Positions 26,045 to 33,105 of a DNA stretch of 64,000 bases are shown one piece after another. The DNA is taken from contig JBMNVE010000002.1 of assembly GCA_050946655.1 (NCBI GenBank), positions 1 to 64,000 of the forward strand, in the 5' to 3' direction. Numbering within the stretch: position 1 is the stretch's first letter; every line of letters begins with the position of its first letter. This DNA comes from JAXGRD01 sp050946655. Lineage in GTDB: Bacteria > Bacillota > Clostridia > Peptostreptococcales > Anaerovoracaceae. The position numbers and the translations under genes were made by a program. A model generated the notes under the pieces. It made no database searches. It saw only the letters and a list, made by a program, of their open reading frames with translations, and was not told where the DNA came from.

Positions 26045-26227
26045 CTATACATCACTCTGTGTGCCTTCTAAGTCAAGTGTAATTGTGCCTATTATCGGAG
26101 AGTATTTTTCGCTGAAAACTAGGATTATTTGGCGGTATTCTTCCTCGGTAATCATGCCTTCATCGAGCATCTTCTTCGCCAGGTTCATGGTGGATATGAA
26201 CAGGACTTCACTACGGATATTAACCAT
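26045..26227 (-). CDS. Small SHOCT-like protein of the recombinase module
   Basis: This 60-residue protein has a C-terminal helical pattern MNLAKKMLDEGMITEEEYRQ, resembling the SHOCT (short C-terminal) domain. The ATG at 26227 overlaps the end of the zinc/HTH gene by eight bases; a GTG lies one codon earlier. The small protein sits between a regulator-like gene and the tandem recombinases, so it may be an accessory or directionality factor. No function is established. Confidence 0.6.
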   Translation of the reverse strand: MVNIRSEVLFISTMNLAKKMLDEGMITEEEYRQIILVFSEKYSPIIGTITLDLEGTQSDV

Positions 26228-26609
26228 CACCGAACCGATCCTTTATGTAGCAGCCGTGGCTACAGTATTTTCTCTTGGCATCACCATAGACAGAGAACTT
26301 CTTTCCACAAGTCGGGCATGTGTATTCGTAGACCGCTTTTCTCTGCACTAAATCAAGATGGCTATTCCACCAAGCTGTTCGGCATTCATCGCAGCAGAAC
26401 TTCTTCGCCTTTCTTCCTGGAGTCTGAACCAGTTCCCTCCCACAGTTTAGGCATACCGATTCCGTTTCCGTTTGCACTTCGTTTGCTTTCTGCCTTTGAC
26501 AGAACGACTTAACCGTGTTGATGGAAAGCCCAACCTCTTTAGCGATGGTGCCATACCCTTTTCCGTCCCTTCGAAGACTTGTCACTAATAATCTTTGCTC
26601 ATTTGTCAT
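26220..26609 (-). CDS. Helix-turn-helix protein with two zinc-finger-like modules
   Basis: This 129-residue protein starts with a sigma-region-4/HTH segment (RRDGKGYGTIAKEVGLSINT, then VKSFCQRQ). Two cysteine modules follow: CLNCGRELVQTPGRKAKKFC with CDEC close by, and YTCPTCGKKFSVYGDAKRKY with CSHGCY. ATG 26609 is chosen because AGGAGG lies ten bases before it. It heads the recombinase module and has one copy of the repeated phage promoter element immediately upstream. It is probably a transcription regulator of the lysogeny module; alternatively a recombination directionality factor. Confidence 0.75.
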   Translation of the reverse strand: MTNEQRLLVTSLRRDGKGYGTIAKEVGLSINTVKSFCQRQKANEVQTETESVCLNCGRELVQTPGRKAKKFCCDECRTAWWNSHLDLVQRKAVYEYTCPTCGKKFSVYGDAKRKYCSHGCYIKDRFGDG

Positions 26610-26630
26610 TTTCAGCATTCCTCCTAATCT

Positions 26631-26662
26631 TCAAAGGACGGAAGACTAGGATTTGAGCAAAA
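26631..26662 (-). promoter_or_regulatory. Phage bipartite promoter-like element, copy 1
   Basis: TTTTGCTCA (26662–26654), 15 bases, TCCTTTGA (26638–26631). It lies 22 bases upstream of the HTH/zinc gene start. Read as hexamers, TTGCTC and CCTTTG are 17 bases apart, the normal promoter spacing, but CCTTTG is not a sigma-A -10 box. Confidence 0.7.
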
Positions 26663-26671
26663 GAAGACATA

Positions 26672-26709
26672 AAAAAAGAGCCTGCATACATCAACCGATG
26701 TACGCAGGC
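26672..26709 (-). terminator. Terminator after the endolysin gene
   Basis: A long hairpin (GCCTGC, TACATC, loop, GATGTA, GCAGGC; 26680–26709, one mismatch pair) is followed on the minus strand by TCTTTTTTT. It closes the late/lysis transcript before the recombinase module. Confidence 0.85.
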
Positions 26710-26716
26710 CATAGCT

Positions 26717-27550
26717 TTACTTCAATAATTCGTTTACTCTATTCTGCACGGCGCTATAATCATACCCCGCAGCTTTGAGTCTCTTCTTTCTGTCATCACC
26801 GTTACCCCACTTGCCTTGAATGACCTCTCTTGCAAGAGTGTCCACAGACTTCTTCGATGTGGTGGATGATGCAGTTACCGGATATACCTTCTTGCCGCCA
26901 CTATCAAACACAGAGTAGCCCTTGTTCTTATCACAGCACTTCTTCGCATTAGCAAGATTCTTAAATGCCCCTTTCTGCGACTTCGAATCTGCCCAGGATT
27001 TTCTAACCCTATAAAGCTGACTGCTGCTACTCGTCTGCGTTGTCGTTCCTGCCAATCTCTTGTTCACCTCGCTTGCGATGTAAGGAAACTTGCCGCCAAG
27101 ATACGGTCCAGGGCAGTTGGTATTCGCAAACCAACAATGCTTAGTAAGGTTGCCACTTGTATCTCCAGTATAGTTCAATTTCTTGATCCCATTACGCTTA
27201 CAGATATCAACACAGAGTTCGATTGTCTTTGCGAGCGCCTTATCCGACACATGCCAGTTCCCACCCGTCTGGTCGTTGGCCACTTCAATCGTGACTGCTC
27301 TCCTGTCATTAGCGTAAGAAGACGATGTCCAGGCACGCTTGCTTTCCGGAACATAGAGTCCTACACGGCCGTTTGAATCCACGCCATAGTTCGAAGATGC
27401 CTGCCTGCTGCCTTGAAAGACATTAGCACAAGTTTCCACCGACAGATTCCCTGCCATGTGATGGATTGTGATCCTGTCAATCTTTGCTCCGTCTCTACTA
27501 GAGCAGTTAGGAGAAATCTTCGTATAGTTTATCAATTTACTGTTGCTCAT
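26717..27550 (-). CDS. Endolysin: N-acetylmuramoyl-L-alanine amidase
   Basis: This 277-residue phage lysin has an N-terminal amidase_2 (PGRP-like, zinc) domain: DRITIHHMAGNL near residue 25, later KHCWFANTNCPGPY with the second zinc-binding region. A linker rich in T/S follows, then a short C-terminal CW_7-like repeat (DTLAREVIQGKWGNGDDRKK, LKAAGYDYSAVQNRVNELL) that should bind the cell wall. ATG 27550 overlaps the holin end by 14 bases. Together with the holin it releases progeny phage. Confidence 0.9.
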   Translation of the reverse strand: MSNSKLINYTKISPNCSSRDGAKIDRITIHHMAGNLSVETCANVFQGSRQASSNYGVDSNGRVGLYVPESKRAWTSSSYANDRRAVTIEVANDQTGGNWHVSDKALAKTIELCVDICKRNGIKKLNYTGDTSGNLTKHCWFANTNCPGPYLGGKFPYIASEVNKRLAGTTTQTSSSSQLYRVRKSWADSKSQKGAFKNLANAKKCCDKNKGYSVFDSGGKKVYPVTASSTTSKKSVDTLAREVIQGKWGNGDDRKKRLKAAGYDYSAVQNRVNELLK

Positions 27551-27968
27551 TATCATCACCATTCCTTTCCTTGTCATGGAGTTGCTCCAAGACATCCTTT
27601 AACTTCTCTGGTATTGGAAGTCCTAGGTGTGCACAGTTCTCAAGGAGAGATAGCCCCTCGTTTGAGATATAAAAGAAAATGACAGCCGATCTAAGTACGC
27701 TACCAGTTCCTATCAGATGCATATCTGCGATGTTCGCAATTCCCACCAAAATAAAAATAAGCACCTTTCTACAGATGCCCTTGAACCCTACCGCGCTGGA
27801 TAGTTTCTTATCGTGTACTGCGCACATCACCCCCGATAGGTAGTCACAGACCACGAATACCACTAATGCATAAATCAATCCGTCACACCCTCCTAAAAAA
27901 TACCCGAGCCACCCGCCTATACCAGTAAAGGCGAGTTTAATCATCATCCAAAATTCCTTCATGCTCAT
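27537..27968 (-). CDS. Phage holin (TcdE/phage_holin_4 type)
   Basis: This 143-residue membrane protein has about three hydrophobic segments (WLGYFLGGCDGLIYALVVFV, VLIFILVGIANIADMHLIG and a third around FYISNEGLSLLENCAHLG) and a charged tail. It matches the phage holin family that includes TcdE. Holins open the membrane to let the endolysin reach peptidoglycan. ATG 27968 has AAAGGAG upstream; the earlier in-frame start lies inside the tail gene. Confidence 0.88.
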   Translation of the reverse strand: MSMKEFWMMIKLAFTGIGGWLGYFLGGCDGLIYALVVFVVCDYLSGVMCAVHDKKLSSAVGFKGICRKVLIFILVGIANIADMHLIGTGSVLRSAVIFFYISNEGLSLLENCAHLGLPIPEKLKDVLEQLHDKERNGDDNEQQ

Positions 27969-27979
27969 CTGCTCCTTTC

Positions 27980-28486
27980 CTATAAGACCATCATCAGTAC
28001 TCTCATCCAAACCACGTATGTGTTGCTTTCTCCAATAACCCGGTCTATCTCCTCCCAGTCACTTGATGACATTCCGTATATTTCCGCAGGGCTCATACCT
28101 TCCGGAAGAATCACCGTAGCACCAGGTGGAACTATCGCCTTACCTTCTATGGTTTGTTCAAGCATGCTAAACTTCTCACCTACCCTACCTGCATCAGCAG
28201 CCTTTCCATATTGCGTAAAGCTGCTATCAATCACGAACTGGTTCTTCAGAGTCTGAAACTCGGACACCCTTTGGCTCTCTGCCGTGGCTCTGCTGCTTTC
28301 TGCAGAGACTCTTTTTGATTCGTTTGATGCACGAGTCTTTTCCGCACTTACCCTTGACTGCTCCTGGGAGTTATAGGTCACCACTTCGTCATTGATGGCA
28401 CTAAGCCCGTCATGGAGACTTTGCCTTACTTCTCGCCCGTATACAGACGAGAGAATCCTTTGTAAATAAGTTGATATGCTAGCCAT
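27980..28486 (-). CDS. Tail/baseplate-associated protein with coiled coil
   Basis: This 168-residue protein starts with a module (ISTYLQRILSSVYGREVRQS) shared with the fibre protein encoded just upstream. A strongly heptad-like coiled coil follows (SAEKTRASNESKRVSAESSR and onward), then a short globular end containing VPPGATVILPEGMSPAEIYG. A GGAGGTGATTCTT ribosome site precedes the ATG at 28486. It is probably a structural protein at the tail tip or baseplate, of unknown exact role. Confidence 0.7.
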   Translation of the reverse strand: MASISTYLQRILSSVYGREVRQSLHDGLSAINDEVVTYNSQEQSRVSAEKTRASNESKRVSAESSRATAESQRVSEFQTLKNQFVIDSSFTQYGKAADAGRVGEKFSMLEQTIEGKAIVPPGATVILPEGMSPAEIYGMSSSDWEEIDRVIGESNTYVVWMRVLMMVL

Positions 28487-28500
28487 AAGAATCACCTCCA

Positions 28501-29589
28501 CTAGGCTGTTCGTTTCCACACGTAAACAGATAGATACGGTGGCATATTCTTTCCAGTTGCATCCACACCGTTTGCCGCTGCTGTACCCGTCACACTATGG
28601 GTATGAGCACCTGCTGATGCCGCTGTCCCAGATACGGAGTGCGTATGAGCACCTGCGCTTGCCGTTGACCTTGTTGTAAGAGTTCTGCTCGAACTCATGG
28701 TATAAGCTGAGCTTGAGCCAGAGCCGTTACTCCAAATGTTATTCATACTGTGCGTATGGGCTCCTGCCGATGCTGCTGTTCCAGATACCGAATGAGTATG
28801 CGCACCTGCACTTGCACCAGTTCCAGATACGCTATGAGTATGAGAAGGAAGTGATGCATTCGCAGAACCGCCCGTACTTCCGGCAACATACGAGTCACCT
28901 GCAGAAAGAAGGAATCTATCCTTTATCCTTTCCCAGATTCCTCCGAACACAGTGCCAGGGTCTACCGAGTTTACACTGATGTAAATTGACCCGACCGGAT
29001 ACATAAGGTTTCCAATCGCCACTGCATCAAGAACCGGAGTATCTCCTTTAGGGCCTTTGATATTTACAGATGGTGGATTTGCTTTCCCTTTATCGTTGGT
29101 CCAAGAAAGTTCGCCACCTTCAGATACGCTTGGAGTAAATGTCGCTCCATCAAAGGCACCGCTTTCTTTATCCGAGAGAAGTTCTGTCCTCAAAGCATCT
29201 GCTGCTGTAGCTGCATTCTCCGCAGTAGTTGCCGCCTCCTCTGCTCGCTCCGCAATCTCGTGGATTTCTCCGTTTACAGACCTTGCAGAATCAATAGTTC
29301 TACTAAGGCTTGATTCCTCGGTAATAGCATCATCGAGTGTCTCTCCAAGCATTTGGTTCGTCTGCTCTGCGGAATCGATAAGGTCTTCTGCTCTTGCAAT
29401 TGCACTGATGGCACGACTGCAGGTATCCACCGTTTCATCCCGTGCCTCCGTGACTTCCTTTTTGATTCCGTCATACTTATTGTTGTCATCGTTTATAACT
29501 TCCAATGACGATACGATGGCCGCCCTTACTTCTCTGCCGTAGACCGCTTTTCTAATCTGATTTGTGTATGGAGTTATGTCCCTCGCCAT
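28501..29589 (-). CDS. Tail fibre/receptor-binding protein with repeated HTH residues
   Basis: This 362-residue protein has an N-terminal baseplate-attachment-like module (ITPYTNQIRKAVYGREVR), a helical section, a collar-like segment (NLMYPVGSIYISVNSVDPGT, then GGIWERI) and a C-terminal part in which His-Thr-His occurs five times, mostly within AGAHTHSVSGTAAS-like repeats. HxH motifs coordinate iron in some trimeric phage fibre tips such as T4 gp37. It ends with PPYLSVYVWKRTA, typical of fibre tips. It is the likely host-recognition protein. Confidence 0.8.
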   Translation of the reverse strand: MARDITPYTNQIRKAVYGREVRAAIVSSLEVINDDNNKYDGIKKEVTEARDETVDTCSRAISAIARAEDLIDSAEQTNQMLGETLDDAITEESSLSRTIDSARSVNGEIHEIAERAEEAATTAENAATAADALRTELLSDKESGAFDGATFTPSVSEGGELSWTNDKGKANPPSVNIKGPKGDTPVLDAVAIGNLMYPVGSIYISVNSVDPGTVFGGIWERIKDRFLLSAGDSYVAGSTGGSANASLPSHTHSVSGTGASAGAHTHSVSGTAASAGAHTHSMNNIWSNGSGSSSAYTMSSSRTLTTRSTASAGAHTHSVSGTAASAGAHTHSVTGTAAANGVDATGKNMPPYLSVYVWKRTA

Positions 29590-29794
29590 CTTCTACCTCC
29601 TCATCATCAAAAGTGATCTGCTCCGTCATCATCGCAATCCTCTGCTGCTGTTCTTCTGAAAGCACCGCATGGATAATGAGGTCAATTAAATAACCGGGGA
29701 GATCGTACTTCCCGGCTATCTGATTCACAGAGTATCTAAGTTCGTTTCTTGCTTTTTCAAGCCGCAAGATTAAAGGCATCTCATTTCTCTCCAT
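29552..29794 (-). CDS. Small phage protein of unknown function (80 aa)
   Basis: This 80-residue, acidic-tailed protein has a helical core (LEKARNELRYSVNQIAGKYD, then LPGYLIDLIIHAVLSEEQQQ) and a C-terminal stretch of Glu/Asp. GGAGG precedes the ATG. It overlaps the fibre gene by 38 bases and the next small gene by 14. It is not recognised as a known family; position suggests a baseplate or tail accessory. Confidence 0.65.
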   Translation of the reverse strand: MERNEMPLILRLEKARNELRYSVNQIAGKYDLPGYLIDLIIHAVLSEEQQQRIAMMTEQITFDDEEVEDGEGHNSIHKSD

Positions 29795-29963
29795 CTGTTT
29801 CCTCCATCTTCTTTAAGTTCTCAAACAAAACTCTAGCCTTCTCCTCATCGGCACCAAGAATTGCCGCCAGAGCTGTTAATGCATCGCTCTTTTCTGCTGT
29901 TACTTCATCAGGCACTTCAGGGGCCTTTTCCATGCTTTTGCCTTCTTTAAATTCATACTTCAT
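29781..29963 (-). CDS. Small phage protein of unknown function (60 aa)
   Basis: This 60-residue, highly charged protein has a predicted helix (SDALTALAAILGADEEKARV). A strong AAGGAGG site precedes its ATG. It sits between the tail spike gene and the 80-residue gene with overlaps, so it is translated in the tail operon. No function can be assigned. Confidence 0.65.
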   Translation of the reverse strand: MKYEFKEGKSMEKAPEVPDEVTAEKSDALTALAAILGADEEKARVLFENLKKMEETDGEK

Positions 29964-29977
29964 TACGAGCTACCTCC

Positions 29978-32374
29978 TTACGAAAATGTCCCGGCAATAA
30001 GTATGCCGTTCTTGAATTGCAGCTTATTACCTGTGCTCCACTTGGACACGGTTCCATCAGAACTCATGGAAATGATACGCACAAAGTTGCAGGTTCCTGT
30101 GATACCGCCATCTGGCCAGGATACGTTGCGCAATTTCCAATTGTGCATATCAATATCACACCCCGCGTTTAGCATGCCTCCGGAGAAGTTACCAAACGAA
30201 GACCTTGCATAGGTCCACTTCATATCGTAATTCGCACCCGATGACGGCTGTGCGGCCCAGGTCATGTAGTTTCCGGTATACTCAAGGTCAAAGTTAAGTC
30301 CTACCTTTGTTGCGTCCTTCGCATAGCCATTGCCACCGATAAGACCTACTTCCTTGCCATCATAAAAAATGCGAAGATATCCACTACCCATGATTACCTT
30401 TCTGTCCCCGGACTCCGCTGTAACTGTTCCCTCAAGCGTGGCATTCTTTGCTGTAAGATATCCGCTTTGAGTTAACGTGAAGTTCGTACTATCGATGGAA
30501 AGCTTCTTTGCAGTGATTGCTCCGGTAGACATGTTCCAGGTCATGTTCCCATTCTTGTCTTTAAGGATACCTGCTTTAATAAGGTCTGCGTTCAGCGTTC
30601 CTGTGGTGATATAGTCCGCAACAATTGAGCCGTCCATCGTGATGGCGGTTCCGTATGATCCGTTATATCCCGTCTTGGAATACCCTAGCCCATTCAGATT
30701 CCACCGCCATACCTTCTTTGCTGTTTCCACCTTATCGGTATCCATGATGAGGATTTCGTTAGGTCTTGTTACAACATGACCTGTGGTAGCTGCAGTGATA
30801 AGTGCCGTAGCATTCTCCTTTGCCATCTGCAGCGTCTTGGATAATGGTGTGAGCGAGTTGATTCTCTTTATCACATCCGCATTCTGGCTTGTACTCCTTT
30901 CGGATATCCCCGCCTTAATGCTCGTACCGAGCGTGATGGTGTTGTCCTCCGGCTTATCCAGCCTGATGGTTAAGGCTGTCACCGGGAAATATCTATCCAT
31001 TCCGTGTGGCTTTGATATGACCCGTATGGAATCACCAAGCTTAATTCTTTCCACCGATCCGTCCACCATGTTAAGGTCTATCGCCTTACAGGTAAGCGAC
31101 AGGTTTTCAAACTGAACATCCGAAAGGTACTGCTGTGCCTTTTCTTTCAAGTTTTGCGGAACTGTTACATCATCAAAACTGACAGTTCTTGTCACAATAC
31201 CGAACTGTCCAATTGCAGATGCCGACTCCGCATAAGGAACTCTGTCATTCACGGATTCAATAGTGGTGTAGCTTTCAAGAGCGTCAATACCGCTTTCCTC
31301 AAGCCTTGCTCCAAGCGGTATGATTCTCGTTGCTACATCAGATGCATCCATGTCCTCGGTATAGTCCAGGAGGTTTTCTCCGAACTCAATCACCTGGGTA
31401 TTCGTATTATCGTAATCCTCCAGGTAATCAAGATACCTTGTACTGCCAACATGACGAACACGGATATGCCCGCCAAGTCTAGATACGAGTTTATCGTTGA
31501 TATCATCCAGGGTAGTCTCCCAGTTGGTATAGCGATAAAGGCTGTCGTTTGGATCGTTTACCGTAGTCATTCCCACGGTGAACTTCTTCGGATTCAGCTT
31601 TTCCTTATCTTTTGAAGTCAGTGTATGGGTGTAATGCCATAGCTGATTGGTGTTGTTGTTGTATGGATTATGCGTAGACTCTATCGTCTTATAGTCTTTT
31701 GTCTCCACAACCTCATACGAAGGCAGACTGGACTTCGTACCTGTTTCCGCAGCCAATCCAGTAACAGAGATATCATCAATAGAAAAGCCATATCCGTTAT
31801 TGACTGAACTGTCCGTATGCCAGTAGATATAAAAATCCAAGCTTGGTATAGCAAAGGTCTGCCCAGCGATTAGATTAGCGTTCTTCTTCTGGACCGCTGC
31901 ATAATATGAGTCGCCCTTCTTGTAATAAATGGAGATATAGTCCCACGAGCCACTTTCGCCGCTGCACTTCGGAGAAAAAGTCACTCCAATGTTTAGTGGC
32001 ATTTCAGCTTGACGATTGTGTTCATTTAAAAGATGCGTTAGGAATTGTCTAACGGTATAATCATGAAACTCCTTCGGTGGCTGAATGGTATCAAGAAGAT
32101 ATCCAAGTTCTCCCTCACACACCACCGTCTTCATGTTTGTGAAGTCTCTTGTTACAGAGATTGGCCTTCCCCTAAAAACATCTTCTCCGTCCTTTGTCAC
32201 ATGAACTACCGATGTCAGTTCATGAACCTTGTTATACACAGAACTTGTAATCGGCATTTGAAATTCAAACGACCCCGACTTGTTATCCGCAAGCTCAATC
32301 TTAGGACACATGATCGACTTAAGCTCATCGCCGGGAGTATAGATTAGTTCCCCATCAAGATAAACTTTGTACAT
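29978..32374 (-). CDS. Phage tail spike / prophage endopeptidase tail protein
   Basis: This 798-residue protein is encoded directly after Dit, the usual place of the tail-associated lysin or Tal protein in Gram-positive siphophages. The N-terminal 350 residues match the Prophage_tail fold (MYKVYLDGELIYTPGDELKS onward; LDDINDKLVSRLGGHIRVRH; SLTCKAIDLNMVDGSVERIK). The C-terminal half has the tail-spike type segment with IMDTDKVETAKKVWRWNLNG and repeated beta motifs. It forms the hub to which fibres bind. No clear peptidase catalytic set was recognised. Confidence 0.85.
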   Translation of the reverse strand: MYKVYLDGELIYTPGDELKSIMCPKIELADNKSGSFEFQMPITSSVYNKVHELTSVVHVTKDGEDVFRGRPISVTRDFTNMKTVVCEGELGYLLDTIQPPKEFHDYTVRQFLTHLLNEHNRQAEMPLNIGVTFSPKCSGESGSWDYISIYYKKGDSYYAAVQKKNANLIAGQTFAIPSLDFYIYWHTDSSVNNGYGFSIDDISVTGLAAETGTKSSLPSYEVVETKDYKTIESTHNPYNNNTNQLWHYTHTLTSKDKEKLNPKKFTVGMTTVNDPNDSLYRYTNWETTLDDINDKLVSRLGGHIRVRHVGSTRYLDYLEDYDNTNTQVIEFGENLLDYTEDMDASDVATRIIPLGARLEESGIDALESYTTIESVNDRVPYAESASAIGQFGIVTRTVSFDDVTVPQNLKEKAQQYLSDVQFENLSLTCKAIDLNMVDGSVERIKLGDSIRVISKPHGMDRYFPVTALTIRLDKPEDNTITLGTSIKAGISERSTSQNADVIKRINSLTPLSKTLQMAKENATALITAATTGHVVTRPNEILIMDTDKVETAKKVWRWNLNGLGYSKTGYNGSYGTAITMDGSIVADYITTGTLNADLIKAGILKDKNGNMTWNMSTGAITAKKLSIDSTNFTLTQSGYLTAKNATLEGTVTAESGDRKVIMGSGYLRIFYDGKEVGLIGGNGYAKDATKVGLNFDLEYTGNYMTWAAQPSSGANYDMKWTYARSSFGNFSGGMLNAGCDIDMHNWKLRNVSWPDGGITGTCNFVRIISMSSDGTVSKWSTGNKLQFKNGILIAGTFS

Positions 32375-33105
32375 TACAAACTCCCTCCTCTAAACTCAAT
32401 CCCCAGAGTGTATTTACCGTAGATATATAACCGCCCTCCGGAAGGTGGAATGACAAGGTCTGCGAATCTGTTCTCTCCTTCTACAAGCGGATACCTTGTT
32501 CCGTTATATGTGATATATGCATCTCTTTCATTCGAGTAATCCGACACATGAAAAGTCGGAGTAACAGGAATACTGCTACCCTCAATCATCTTATTTGTGC
32601 TGCCATCAACCGCAATGGAATCATATTCTCTGATGTATCCCGTCTCAAAGTTAAAGGAATCCCACTCCCAGTCACCAAGAGAACCGGAGATGTCATATTT
32701 ATAGGCATCCGCATTAACAGTCATCACAAAGGTGCCAAGTGTCCCTGCTCTATCAAAGCCATCAACCTCGGCTCTACCTTCGTAATAGAACTCCGGCTCC
32801 TGGTCTAATATGACACGCACCTTTCTGCCGTGGAATGTATTTAGTATCATCCGGCATGTTTCTGCCCATCTATCCTTTGGAAGCTGAATACCAAACTCGA
32901 ACTTAAGAGTTCTTCCTTCAAACTCAACATTCCCGGAGAGAGTTTCGGTTAAGTCAATCCTCTTACTCGCTCCGGGAATATCAATAATATTTATTTTCGG
33001 TGTTGGGGATGAAACAATGTCGTTATTTCCTATCACCAGGCCGAGATTTCGTAAAGTATGGTAGCCATTGATCGTTGCTCCATATCCTGCTGTAGTGTAA
33101 GCCAT
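32374..33105 (-). CDS. Distal tail protein (Dit)
   Basis: This 243-residue protein of the phage tail family forms the ring joining the tail tube to the baseplate. Features include ITGAS-type SKRIDLTETLSGNVEFEGRT, RMILNTFHGRKVRVILDQEP and the C-terminal galectin-like part ending LYIYGKYTLGIEFRGG. It lies between the tape measure gene and the tail spike gene, the standard order, and overlaps each by one base. Confidence 0.88.
   Translation of the reverse strand: MAYTTAGYGATINGYHTLRNLGLVIGNNDIVSSPTPKINIIDIPGASKRIDLTETLSGNVEFEGRTLKFEFGIQLPKDRWAETCRMILNTFHGRKVRVILDQEPEFYYEGRAEVDGFDRAGTLGTFVMTVNADAYKYDISGSLGDWEWDSFNFETGYIREYDSIAVDGSTNKMIEGSSIPVTPTFHVSDYSNERDAYITYNGTRYPLVEGENRFADLVIPPSGGRLYIYGKYTLGIEFRGGSL

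Noticed and set aside
28540..28880. CRISPR-like repeats in the fibre gene
   Set aside because: They are in-frame protein repeats without unique spacers of constant length.
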